The notes under the pieces are model-generated. The model was not told the origin of the DNA, did no database searches, and was given only the letters and a program-made list of their open reading frames with translations. Shown here piece by piece: positions 44,372 through 54,667 of a stretch of DNA of 64,000 nucleotides. Source of the DNA: Tragulus kanchil. Its lineage: Eukaryota; Chordata; Mammalia; Artiodactyla; Tragulidae. The stretch spans positions 37,625,874-37,689,873 of the forward strand of contig JAIOJX010000003.1 in the NCBI GenBank assembly GCA_022376925.1. Direction: 5' to 3'. The number at the start of each line of letters is the position of its first letter. Position 1 is the first letter of the stretch. A program made the position numbers and the translations under genes.

Positions 44372-45130
44372 GTCCCAGAAAAAGGAAGGACATGTCTCCT
44401 TCCCCTATGTCCTCATTTTCCATCTTGATATCACCTTCACTCTACACAGGAGGACATGATCCAGCCATGTGGTCTCCAAATTTATAAAATTGTCTGGCTT
44501 CATCACATGTCCTGGATTCTGAGTTATTAAGTTCCACCACATGTGGGAGAGCGGCAGCCTGGATATACAGCTCCCAGCTCTATTCAATTTATTTTCAGCC
44601 TCCCCTTGGCAATGGGCTAGAAATTATGTGGTCAAAGTTAAAGTGGAGTCTCTCTTGTCCAAGACAAATGAATAAGACAGAGGGTAAGAGTGACAACCGA
44701 TGCAATAGAAGTGACACCAATTACTTGTGGAGCAGAGACACCAATTTCAGCTGAGAGATCTGGGAAAAGCTTAGCTCTTTTTTCTTTCTTTCTTCCTTTC
44801 TTGCATTTTTTTTTAATGACCATGAAGAACTATTCCCAGTTTCCCTTGGAGGAATTCTTCTGTGTTCCAATTCTGGTAGCCAAGAAGTTCTTCATTATAT
44901 CCAATCGAAATTGTCTCTGACTTAATGCTATTTTATTTCATTCAATTCACCATGGAGAGGGAAAAAATAATAAATTTCAATTTCATAGAATCCCTTCATA
45001 CACTTGAAGACAGTGATTATTCCACTCCAAGTTTTCTCCTCTAGCCTAAACAACCCTGACAAAAACTTCTCTGAAATGATTTTTAGATTGGGTTCCAAGG
45101 ATGACGTTTCTCTCAGTAAAATAAGATCTG
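44372..45130. other. Single-copy stretch; possible old CR1/L3-like shard at ~45,010-45,110
   Basis: No gene recognised. 'attccactccaagttttctc' followed by 'tctagcctaaacaaccctga' resembles part of a mammalian L3/CR1 LINE, at low confidence. Confidence 0.3.
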
Positions 45131-45137
45131 ACTGAAG

Positions 45138-45228
45138 TGTTCAAAATTCTGTCATTTCTTCTGCTCTTCTGGTTATATATATATAAACTGGGCATGTTCA
45201 GAATTCTGTCATTTCTTCTGCTCTTCTG

Positions 45229-45285
<57 letters not shown>

Positions 45286-45290
45286 GGCAT
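45138..45290 (+). repeat. ~56 bp local tandem repeat ending in (TA)n
   Basis: 'tgttcaaaattctgtcattt...ggttatatatatataaactgggca' is followed directly by 'tgttcagaattctgtcattt...ggtgatata(TA)n aaactaggca'. The second unit has expanded its TA run to about 25 units (45,232-45,281). This is an ordinary local repeat, unlike D1-D22. Confidence 0.9.
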
Positions 45291-46285
45291 GTACTTCAAT
45301 CACACTTCATAAACCTCATTTACAATGTTCAGCACCTACATACTCAAAACTTATATCCCTTTAAAAACTGCAACTTCACTCAAATTAACCAAAGCAGATA
45401 TTGTGGTAATTCAAAAGTGATTACTGGCTGACTTTGGTCTTACGAAAACATAAACACTTGTCTCATGGGCTAAATTTCCTCTTTCCTATGATCACGACAG
45501 AGACACTAAGCATGCCAGTGCTGTTTGAGGTAAACAAAGGAACAGTAAAAGTGCAAATTTAATCAAGTCCAGTTGAGAACACAATCTGGGGAATTGTGTC
45601 TATGATAAGAGAGATTATATGGCACAGCAGCATTCCTGGAGCTTCTCTAAGAGCATTTAGGTATCACATTTTTTTTGCTTTCAGTTCAGAAAGATCAGCC
45701 CACTAAATGATTAATAGCTGCCCATCTTATGCTGACATGATCGACCTTCATATTTAAGATAATCAATTCTAACAGAGAAGGATTACTTAGTCAAGATTAT
45801 TTAGTAGGTATTAGACCCTGTAAACAGAATCATGTATTTAATCATCTTTAAAATGTGGGGAATTGTTTATTCCAAGGTCCCTGTAATGGATAGGCCCTAT
45901 ATGTAGAGCTTTCCTTTCTTCTTTTTGGTAAGAAATCTCTTTCCTAAGGAAATCCATTCCATGAAGCTTGGACAAAGTGATCCCTCTCCTTAATTCCAGG
46001 CCCCACCAGTGTTGAGGGACAGACACAAGATACAGGTCTTTCCTGTCTGAAGACTAGCTGAGAGGCAGTGACTGGGGACAGACCTGATAGTGTTGTGATT
46101 ATTTCTCAGATTTTTCAGCCTGTCCTAGATAAGGATGATTGAGGATAAGGAGTCTCCATTATGGAGAGAAGCAAGAGCCCCCGTGTCAATGAATTCTGCC
46201 TTCATCCACTTAAATTTTTTTTAGTCGGATAATTTTTTATTTGAATTTCTATTACAGTTCAAAGTTCCAATTAATAGGATTGATC
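45291..46285. other. Single-copy stretch, nothing recognised
   Basis: No feature could be supported. Confidence 0.45.
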
Positions 46286-46289
46286 AGAA

Positions 46290-46395
46290 ACACTCCATTT
46301 TAGAAACAAGGAAAATGAGACATGAAATGTCGAATGATTTGCCCAAGTTAACACACAGCTGCTTTACTGTGCAGCTGCATAATTTCCAACTCTCT
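46290..46395 (-). mobile_element. MIR SINE fragment, minus strand
   Basis: 'ccattttagaaacaaggaaa' then 'gatttgcccaagttaacaca' and 'cagctgc' are the reverse complement of the MIR core. Confidence 0.6.
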
Positions 46396-47068
46396 TAAGC
46401 ATTCTTTGAGTCCTTATTTCCTGGGCACCTGCAGTATGCCAGATTTTGGTGGTAGAGTGATAAACCTTCCTTCAGCAAATTTATAGTCGATTTTCATTTA
46501 ATTCTCCATTTTGGTGAAGCTGTGTGTTTTTAAACAATTTAAAGTCCCCAGTAGAGAATTTCTAAAAGCAACCGTTATAATGAATTGAATTGCAAAGAAG
46601 AAAGTTAAAGATGTTCCATAGAATATAATTATTAAATTTAGTAATATCATTTTATCTAAATCTTAAAAGCCTTTTATCAGCGCATTTTGTAGCTAAAATC
46701 ATGAAAGAGCTAGGAAAATTGAGTGACTTTGCCAAATATATACTCTATTCTGTCTATAAATATTTTTAAAAGTTTTATTTTTTGTTTCATAATTCATTAT
46801 GAAGACTGAATACAAGAAAAAAATATGGAGGTTTAATTTTTTTCATGTCTTATATAACAGTATGCATGATATTGTTTCTTAAAAATTTACGGTGCTTCTA
46901 TTACCATAAATATTTGTAAGATTAAATAAGTACTATTAACAGAATGATTACTATGAATATATCTTATTACTAGTTATGTGCACTGTGGAAAGGAATATGA
47001 AACCAAAAATTCTTCCTGTTTTTCACCCTGCTTTAAAATTGCAATGACCTCCTCATTTCTTGCCTAGC
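46396..47068. other. AT-rich single-copy stretch
   Basis: 'gggcacctgcagtatgccag' near 46,422 may be an L2/MIR shard. Otherwise nothing recognised. Confidence 0.35.
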
Positions 47069-47118
47069 TCAAATGTCTCAAATATATAATCTCAAAAAGT
47101 TAAAAAAGTGAAAGAAGA

Positions 47119-47190
47119 GGGCTTCCCTCGTTGCTCAGACAGTAAAGAATATGCCTGCAATGCAGGAGATCCAGATTCAATCTCTGGGGC
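47119..47190 (+). mobile_element. Bov-tA tRNA-related head, short
   Basis: 'gggcttccctcgttgctcag', 'aatatgcctgcaatgcagg' and 'gattcaatctctgggg' match the head with A- and B-box regions; the body is absent. Flanks 'caaatgtctcaaatatataatc' and 'caaatgccccaaatgtataatc' resemble each other over ~30 bp. Confidence 0.8.
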
Positions 47191-47214
47191 AAATGCCCCA
47201 AATGTATAATCTCC

Positions 47215-47960
47215 AAAACTTCCCATTAAGACAAAGGAGCACATGAAAAGACATTCAGAATAATTAGTCATTAGAAAAATGCAAACAAAAATTATAACAG
47301 TATGCAACTACATATCTATTAGAATAACTAAAGCTAAGAAATCTTATTGTAGCAAGTATTGACAAGAATTCTCAAAAAACTGGAACTCTCTACCAATGTG
47401 AAATGACACAGCACTTTGGATAACAGTTTGGCAGTTTCTTAAAATGTTTAACTTCTATTTGTCTTATAATCCAGCCAATTAATACCCTGCTAGGTATTTA
47501 CTGAAGAGAAATGAAAGCATATATCCATTAAATATATATATTCAAATATTCATAGAAGCTTTATTTGTACTGTAAACAACCCAATTGTCCATTAATAGTG
47601 AATGAATGAACAAACTGTTATATCTAGTGCTGAATATAAAATGGATTGCTATTTAGCAGCAAAGTGGGTACATGTAGCAACATGAATGAGTCTCAGAATA
47701 ATTACGCTAAGTTAATGAAGCCAAACAAAATGAATCTTTACTGTGTAATTCAATTTACTCATAATCCTAGAAAATGCAAAGTCATTTACTGCAACAGAAA
47801 ACAGACGGGGTTGCTTTGGGTTAAGCAAGCTTGGGAGTGTGAAGAAGGAGTTCATAAGCAAAGGTTCTAAGCAACTTTTTGGGTGGGTGGTGGGTATGTA
47901 TATATCTTGATTTTCATAATACTTCACAGATACAGATATATACCATATAGCTTTATATCA
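47215..47960 (+). mobile_element. Old L1 ORF2 end / 3' UTR fragment, plus strand
   Basis: 'cacatgaaaagacattcaga', 'taacagtttggcagtttctt', 'tattcatagaagctttattt', 'acaacccaattgtccattaa' and 'tatatatcttgattttcata' follow the L1M 3' region in order. Confidence 0.8.
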
Positions 47961-48235
47961 TATACAATTGACCCCTAAATAACACACGGTCGAATTTCAT
48001 GGGTCCACTTATAGATGTATTATTTTCAATAAATACAATACTGTATGATCTGCAGTTGGTTGAATCTGTGATTAAAATTTACATGCAGATTCTTTTCAAC
48101 TGAGTAAAGGATTGAAGAGTTTAACCTTTCCATTGTTCAAAGATCAACTGCATATCTAAAAAGTTGTCTAACTGTATTCTTCAGGCATGTACATTTCATT
48201 TTATTATAGGTTAACTATATCTGAATACTGTATGT

Positions 48236-48278
48236 GTGTATATATATATATATATATGTAGAGAGAGAGAGAGAGAGA
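48236..48278 (+). repeat. (TA)n-(GA)n compound microsatellite
   Basis: About 10 TA units then 'gtaga' and about 9 GA units, abutting the 3' side of a minus-strand Bov-tA. Confidence 0.93.
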
Positions 48279-48289
48279 GCAGGTGGCGG

Positions 48290-48501
48290 GGCTCAGTCAC
48301 TCAGCTGTGTCCAACTCTTTGTGATCTCTTGGACTGTAGCCTGTCGGGCTCCTCTGTCCATGGAATTTTCCAAGCAAGAATATTGGTGGGTTGCCATTTT
48401 CTTCTCCAGGAAATCTTCCTGACCCAGGAATCAAGACTGCATCTCCTGCATCTCTTGCATTGGCAGGTGAACTCTTTACCACTGCACCATCTGGGAAACC
48501 C
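48290..48501 (-). mobile_element. Bov-tA SINE, minus strand
   Basis: 'ctcagctgtgtccaactctt', 'aagcaagaatattggtgggt' and 'ttggcaggtgaactctttac' are the reverse complement of Bov-tA. Confidence 0.9.
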
Positions 48502-48534
48502 ATGTATATAGCTATCCAAGGGAAAAAAAGAATA

Positions 48535-49010
48535 TAAGCTGTTTGGGGTATCTCTTGCTATGTAACTAATTACCCCAAATCTTACTGTTGTAAAACAACA
48601 AATATTTCTGAGTTTCACAGCTCTGGAAATGGCCTAGGTAGATGATTCTCTCTCATAGGATCTCAGGAGGTTGCCATCAAGATGACAGACAGGGCTGCAG
48701 TCTTGTGAATGTTGGGCTACATAGGGAGTGTGCTCTTTTGAGATGGTTCACTTACACAGCTGTTGGCTGGTGGTCTCAGTTCCTCTTTACACAGACCCCA
48801 TCAAAAAGTTGGTCTGTATCCTTCAGAACACATAATTCAGGTGAGAGCACATAGGAAGCTGTATTGCCTTTTAAGGCATATTGTCATTTTTCAGATATTC
48901 AGTTGGTCACACAAACTAACCCTGATAAAGTGCGGGGGATAACTATAAAAAGAGGTGAATCCCAGGAATTAGGGCATCACTGAGGACCATCTTGGAGCCT
49001 GACTCCTACA
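48535..49010 (+). repeat. Old interspersed repeat, near full length (family unassigned)
   Basis: Starts 'tatctcttgctatgtaacta', continues 'tctcaggaggttgccatcaa', 'gggctgcagtcttgtgaatg' and 'ggtggtctcagttcctcttt', and ends 'gaccatcttggagcctgact'. Same family and strand as 3838-4440. Confidence 0.6.
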
Positions 49011-49179
49011 TATATTCACGTAGACTATGGCAGGATTTAACTTTGGAAGTGAGAACTCTTTGTGTTACCATGGCCAGAGTTAACATTTTCTGCTTATAAG
49101 TATTTCACATAAAAAAGATCATACTACTGTGTTTTCAATTGTTATCAAAACTTTTTTTGTGAAGATTCTACTAAGCATT

Positions 49180-49600
49180 TCATCTAATTTTTCATTGAAT
49201 TATTTGTTTTGTCATTAGAATTTCAGGAGTTCTTTGCATGTTTCCTATCACCTATGGTTTGCAAATATTCTACCCCCCTCCATCTGTATCATGGCTTTTC
49301 ATTCCTTAAGTAGTGTTATTAACCAGCAGAAGCTTTTAAATATGATGAGATCCAATCTACAATTCATTTTAAAATGGATTATATTTTTTCAGTCACATCA
49401 AAGAAATTTTTACCTAATCCAAGGTTGTAAAGACTTTCTTCTAGAAGTGATCTAGAAATTCTATAATTTTAGATTTAACATCTAATATCCACTTCAAGGC
49501 AATTTTTATAGAGAGTATTTAACAAAGTTCACTTTTTTTTTGGCCTATGCATGCATAATTGTTAGAAAATAATTTGTTGAACAGAAGACTCTTTTCCACA
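49180..49600 (-). mobile_element. L1 ORF2 fragment, minus strand
   Basis: 'aggagttctttgcatgtttc', 'gcaaatattctacccccctc' and 'cctaatccaaggttgtaaag' are the degraded reverse complement of the L1 ORF2 C-terminal region. Confidence 0.7.
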
Positions 49601-49700
49601 GAAATGTCATTGTATTTTTGCAAGAATATGCAAATTTGTATGCAAATTTAAGAGGAGAGGATTAGCTGATTCTCTGGAGAAAGTATCCAAAAGAAGACTT

Positions 49701-51886
49701 GTTCTTTTCCTTGAAAATATTATGTTTAATAACAAAAGCTTTATAGGAATTCAGAAAACACACAAGAATATTAGACAATCATAAAGTCACTGCCTATAGA
49801 TAATGGTTTTCTAAGCATACAATGTACCCTTTTATCTTTTTAGTAAAAATGGGGTCAGAATACATTATTTTGAAATCTGCTTTACATGTCACTGTATCAC
49901 AAGTGATTTTGATATTAACATCTTCTATAGCTTGTATAGATTTTAATAAAGCCATAACTGTGACTAAAATGTTCATCTGGAGGCAGAATATATTCTAGCA
50001 TGCAAAATAAATTCAGAAAATTATTATTCTACAAACAATGAAAACTAGATAGTTGAGGATCAATTTGAAAGCTTCCTTTAAATTATTCAATGTAGAGTAC
50101 TAGTAACCATTAACTTGTGACTTTTTTCTGTTCATTTTTGTCCACATTTCTCTATTTTTTCTGTGCTAACAATTTGCCTGAATTGTTTATTACTATTTCT
50201 TTTTCACAGAAGACAGGAATAATTTTAGAATAAAGTTTTCTTTTATCATAGTGGAGATTTTGATATTAACAAATATTTAGAATTTATATGATTTCATAGG
50301 AAGCTGGAGCTGAAAATTAGGGGACATAAGTGGAAATTTGCTGCCTACAGTTTCTGTATCTCAGTTCTCAGAGTCACTCAGAATGATGTTGCTGGAACCT
50401 ATCCAGAATTAGACAAATGTCCAAGCTCATTGAAATGGTGACAGATAATATATTTGAAAACTGCATGAAGTCCATCTGCGAATAATCAAATTAAGCCTTT
50501 AAAGACAGAGAGCACTCTTGACAAGATTCAAATCAATTCCATGAATGATTCAATAAACTGACAGAGTTTCGGTTATCCAAACCCACCTAGCCAGTCTTGA
50601 AAACACGTTAATCTTCTTGCATAGAAATGCGACCCAAGAGAAATGGGGCTGTATTAATTTGGTCTGTTGCTAAGGGAAGTGCTGGCTGAGTTTTACAGCT
50701 CACTTTCCCACTGTTGTAGTAGAAGGCAATGAAATAGAGAGGATATAAATCCTCTCTGCTGGGACAGTTTTGGAAAGGAGTTTTATGCCATTGTTCTTTT
50801 CCTTGAAAATATTATGTTTAATAACAAAAGCTTTATAGGAATTCAGAAAACACACAAGAATATTAGACAATCATAAAGTCACTGCCTATAGATAATGGTT
50901 TTCTAAGCATACAATGTACCCTTTTATCTTTTTAGTAAAAATGGGGTCAGAATACATTATTTTGAAATCTGCTTTACATGTCACTGTATCACAAGTGATT
51001 TTGATATTAACATCTTCTATAGCTTGTATAGATTTTAATAAAGCCATAACTGTGACTAAAATGTTCATCTGGAGGCAGAATATATTCTAGCATGCAAAAT
51101 AAATTCAGAAAATTATTATTCTACAAACAATGAAAACTAGATAGTTGAGGATCAATTTGAAAGCTTCCTTTAAATTATTCAATGTAGAGTACTAGTAACC
51201 ATTAACTTGTGACTTTTTTCTGTTCATTTTTGTCCACATTTCTCTATTTTTTCTGTGCTAACAATTTGCCTGAATTGTTTATTACTATTTCTTTTTCACA
51301 GAAGACAGGAATAATTTTAGAATAAAGTTTTCTTTTATCATAGTGGAGATTTTGATATTAACAAATATTTAGAATTTATATGATTTCATAGGAAGCTGGA
51401 GCTGAAAATTAGGGGACATAAGTGGAAATTTGCTGCCTACAGTTTCTGTATCTCAGTTCTCAGAGTCACTCAGAATGATGTTGCTGGAACCTATCCAGAA
51501 TTAGACAAATGTCCAAGCTCATTGAAATGGTGACAGATAATATATTTCGAAAACTGCATGAAGTCCATCTGCGAATAATCAAATTAAGCCTTTAAAGACA
51601 GAGAGCACTCTTGACAAGATTCAAATCAATTCCATGAATGATTCAATAAACTGACAGAGTTTCGGTTATCCAAACCCACCTAGCCAGTCTTGAAAACACG
51701 TTAATCTTCTTGCATAGAAATGCGACCCAAGAGAAATGGGGCTGTATTAATTTGGTCTGTTGCTAAGGGAAGTGCTGGCTGAGTTTTACAGCTCACTTTC
51801 CCACTGTTGTAGTAGAAGGCAATGAAATAGAGAGGATATAAATCCTCTCTGCTGGGACAGTTTTGGAAAGGAGTTTTTACGCCATT
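49701..51886 (+). repeat. D17: direct tandem duplication, 1,092 bp unit
   Basis: Copy 1 is 49701-50792 and copy 2 is 50793-51886. Start 'gttcttttccttgaaaatat'. The copies differ next to the join ('gttttatgccattg' versus 'gtttttacgccattttg') and at 'atttgaaaac' versus 'atttcgaaaac'. Confidence 0.97.
49780..51490. other. AT-rich unassigned sequence within D17
   Basis: No gene or repeat recognised in either copy. The 60-codon minus-strand frames at 49794 and 50886 are duplicates of each other and have no domain. Confidence 0.4.
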
Positions 51887-53732
51887 TTGTATTCAAAGAG
51901 GATATTGCCAACAGGGACAGTTGGTTGAAGAAGTATTAATTTAGGGTTTTGTGGGTAGGGAATCAGGGTATCCAGATGAGTTCAGATAAAGTCAAAAATT
52001 ACAGAGTATTTGATCAAACCTGAAATAAGTATGTGTGTCTAATAAGTATAGGTGTCTAATGGGACACTATAATCTCAGGAATGACACTAATCAACATATG
52101 GGTGAGATACTGTCTGTTGATACTGAGTACCAACCTTCTAAAAGTACTAAGTACCTTACCCTTCTAAGATCCTCCCTATATATACATTTCCCAACCTCCT
52201 TTGCTGCATGGTTTAAATTAAGAGGTTGAGTCACATAAGATTTGATGGACAGAATTAAGGTCAATTTTTTGCTTCTAGTAGTAACAGGTAAGATGTTCAG
52301 TCAACTGTAGACATAAGGTTTGTAGTATCCTCTGGATGAGCTTTTGAAGCAAGCATCTATAGTAAACAACAACAGAAAACACAGATAATCACTTTAAAAT
52401 CAGGACCAATATTTATCATTACCCTGATTGAACCCATATGGATACTTCATTGGTCTTGCATGCTCAGTCACTCAGATGTAAATCAATCTTTGTGACTGTA
52501 GCCTGCCAGGCTTTTCTGTCCATAGGAGTTTTCAGGCAAGAATACTGGAGTGGGTTTTCATTTCCTTCTCCAGTGGATCTTCCCGACTCAGGGATTAAAC
52601 CTATGTTTCCTGCATCCAGAATTAGACAAATGTCCAAGCTCATTGAAATGGTGACAGATAATATATTTGAAAACTGCATGAAGTCCATCTGCGAATAATC
52701 AAATTAAGCCTTTAAAGACAGAGAGCACTCTTGACAAGATTCAAATCAATTCCATGAATGATTCAATAAACTGACAGAGTTTCGGTTATCCAAACCCACC
52801 TAGCCAGTCTTGAAAACACGTTAATCTTCTTGCATAGAAATGCGACCCAAGAGAAATGGGGCTGTATTAATTTGGTCTGTTGCTAAGGGAAGTGCTGGCT
52901 GAGTTTTACAGCTCACTTTCCCACTGTTGTAGTAGAAGGCAATGAAATAGAGAGGATATAAATCCTCTCTGCTGGGACAGTTTTGGAAAGGAGTTTTTAC
53001 GCCATTTTGTATTCAAAGAGGATATTGCCAACAGGGACAGTTGGTTGAAGAAGTATTAATTTAGGGTTTTGTGGGTAGGGAATCAGGGTATCCAGATGAG
53101 TTCAGATAAAGTCAAAAATTACAGAGTATTTGATCAAACCTGAAATAAGTATGTGTGTCTAATAAGTATAGGTGTCTAATGGGACACTATAATCTCAGGA
53201 ATGACACTAATCAACATATGGGTGAGATACTGTCTGTTGATACTGAGTACCAACCTTCTAAAAGTACTAAGTACCTTACCCTTCTAAGATCCTCCCTATA
53301 TATACATTTCCCAACCTCCTTTGCTGCATGGTTTAAATTAAGAGGTTGAGTCACATAAGATTTGATGGACAGAATTAAGGTCAATTTTTTGCTTCTAGTA
53401 GTAACAGGTAAGATGTTCAGTCAACTGTAGACATAAGGTTTGTAGTATCCTCTGGATGAGCTTTTGAAGCAAGCATCTATAGTAAACAACAACAGAAAAC
53501 ACAGATAATCACTTTAAAATCAGGACCAATATTTATCATTACCCTGATTGAACCCATATGGATACTTCATTGGTCTTGCATGCTCAGTCACTCAGATGTA
53601 AATCAATCTTTGTGACTGTAGCCTGCCAGGCTTTTCTGTCCATAGGAGTTTTCAGGCAAGAATACTGGAGTGGGTTTTCATTTCCTTCTCCAGTGGATCT
53701 TCCCGACTCAGGGATTAAACCTATGTTTCCTG
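51495..53732 (+). repeat. D18: direct tandem duplication, 1,120-1,121 bp unit
   Basis: Copy 1 is 51495-52615 and copy 2 is 52616-53732. Start 'ccagaattagacaaatgtcc', which also occurs at ~50,403, so D17 and D18 overlap. Copy 1 stops inside a minus-strand Bov-tA. Confidence 0.97.
52458..52612 (-). mobile_element. Bov-tA SINE, minus strand, cut at the D18 junction
   Basis: Reads tail to middle and stops at 'tatgtttcctg', where D18 copy 2 starts. The complete element is 53578-53776. Confidence 0.9.
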
Positions 53733-53776
53733 TATTGGCAGATGGAGTCTTCACCCCTGAGCCACCAGGAAAGCCC
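53578..53776 (-). mobile_element. Bov-tA SINE, minus strand, complete (second D18 copy)
   Basis: Continues through 'ttggcagatggagtcttcac' to 'gccaccaggaaagccc', the full tRNA head in reverse complement. Confidence 0.92.
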
Positions 53777-53779
53777 TAA

Positions 53780-53980
53780 TATATGATACAAACAATAAAT
53801 GCTGGAGAGGGTGTGGAGAAAAGGGAACATTTTGGCACTAGTGCTGGGAATGCAAATTGGTACAGCCATGATGGAAAATAGTAGGGAGTAAAATAGTAAA
53901 TATTGAACTAGTAAAAACAGTAAAAATTGAACTACATATGACTCAGCAATCCCACTACTGGGCACATATGAGAGGGAAAT
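53780..53980 (+). mobile_element. L1 ORF2 3' fragment, plus strand
   Basis: 'acaataaatgctggagaggg', 'ggaatgcaaattggtacagc', 'gactcagcaatcccactact' and 'gggcacatatgagagggaaa' match the L1 ORF2 end region. It abuts the ZDHHC7-like pseudogene. Confidence 0.8.
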
Positions 53981-53981
53981 C

Positions 53982-54270
53982 CATGTATTCTTTAAAAGCA
54001 TTTCCTTTGGTACTGCCCCATGGTGAGTCAGCATGGTCCTCAGGTGAGACAACAGGCCAAGCCCTGCCAGGCAGTTAAAAATGACCTAGTTGGCCACAGA
54101 GTACCAGAAGCCTCTGGAAAGCAGCAGCAGAGCCAACATCACCAGGAAGGCCGAGTAGGCCACCAGAAGCCACATCAACTCCAAGTAAGAGGGGATGGAA
54201 TTGTCTTAATTGTCATTTCAGTTCAGAGAGGAGGATGCTCCCCATTCCCCTAACTGCACCCTGATGACCC
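53982..54270 (-). pseudogene. ZDHHC7 (pseudogene): ZDHHC7-like processed pseudogene fragment (DHHC palmitoyltransferase)
   Basis: On the minus strand, 54175 to 54005 reads MWLLVAYSAF, then FWYSVAN, a stop (54086-54088), VIFNCLA, SHLRTMLT and GAVPK. This matches, in order and spacing, the first two membrane segments of the palmitoyltransferase ZDHHC7 (and less well ZDHHC3). A missing base after GAVPK at about 54004 shifts the frame, after which GNAFKEYM is readable. Higher up, 54200-54245 resembles the N-terminal coding region (EHPPL, then a shifted version of AENDN), and the expected start ATG seems to be GTG near 54265. Coding segments that are far apart in the protein are joined with an internal deletion and no intron-like sequence, so a processed copy is likely. 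The catalytic DHHC cysteine-rich domain is absent. The parent function is S-palmitoylation of proteins at the Golgi. The 3' side is cut by L1 sequence. Homology was judged from memory of the family. Confidence 0.72.
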
Positions 54271-54504
54271 CGTGGCTTCTTGACATGCTCTCACAAATTA
54301 TTTCTATAAGTTACTTGAGTATTTCGTGTCCGTTTTTTAGGATGCTAAGGTGCACACTGTCCTTTTTATAGGACACAATGCCTGGATGGGGTTGCCTGGC
54401 AGTGTGGCTCTTCCTGGGCTACAGTGGGCACGGCTGCGATAACCTGGGTGCATCATGCAGTCCGTAGTGTGTTTATGACATGGGTAGAGCAGGTGGAAGC
54501 TGAG
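54271..54504 (-). other. Possible 5' UTR continuation of the ZDHHC7-like copy
   Basis: Single-copy, moderately GC-rich sequence lying on the 5' side of the pseudogene. It may be 5' UTR of the retrocopied transcript, but I could not verify this from sequence alone. Confidence 0.25.
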
Positions 54505-54640
54505 ACTTTTCAGACAAGAATACTGGAGCAGGTTGCCATTTCCTGTTCCAGTGGCTCTTCCTGGACCCAGAGATCAAACTCATGTCTCCTGCATTGGCAG
54601 ACGCATTGTTTACCACTGAGCCAAGGGTTAGCGCCCATAA
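54505..54640 (-). mobile_element. BovA/Bov-tA SINE, minus strand
   Basis: 'cagacaagaatactggagca', 'agagatcaaactcatgtctc' and 'ttggcagacgcattgtttac' are the reverse complement of the SINE middle and head. Confidence 0.87.
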
Positions 54641-54667
54641 AATAGATTCAATATGGAGTCAGGTTTG

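Noticed and set aside
234..47190. Bov-tA and CHR-2 heads as tRNA-Glu genes
   Set aside because: A- and B-box-like words are present, but they are part of SINE consensus sequences and do not form an intact tRNA cloverleaf with a CCA-proximal acceptor stem.
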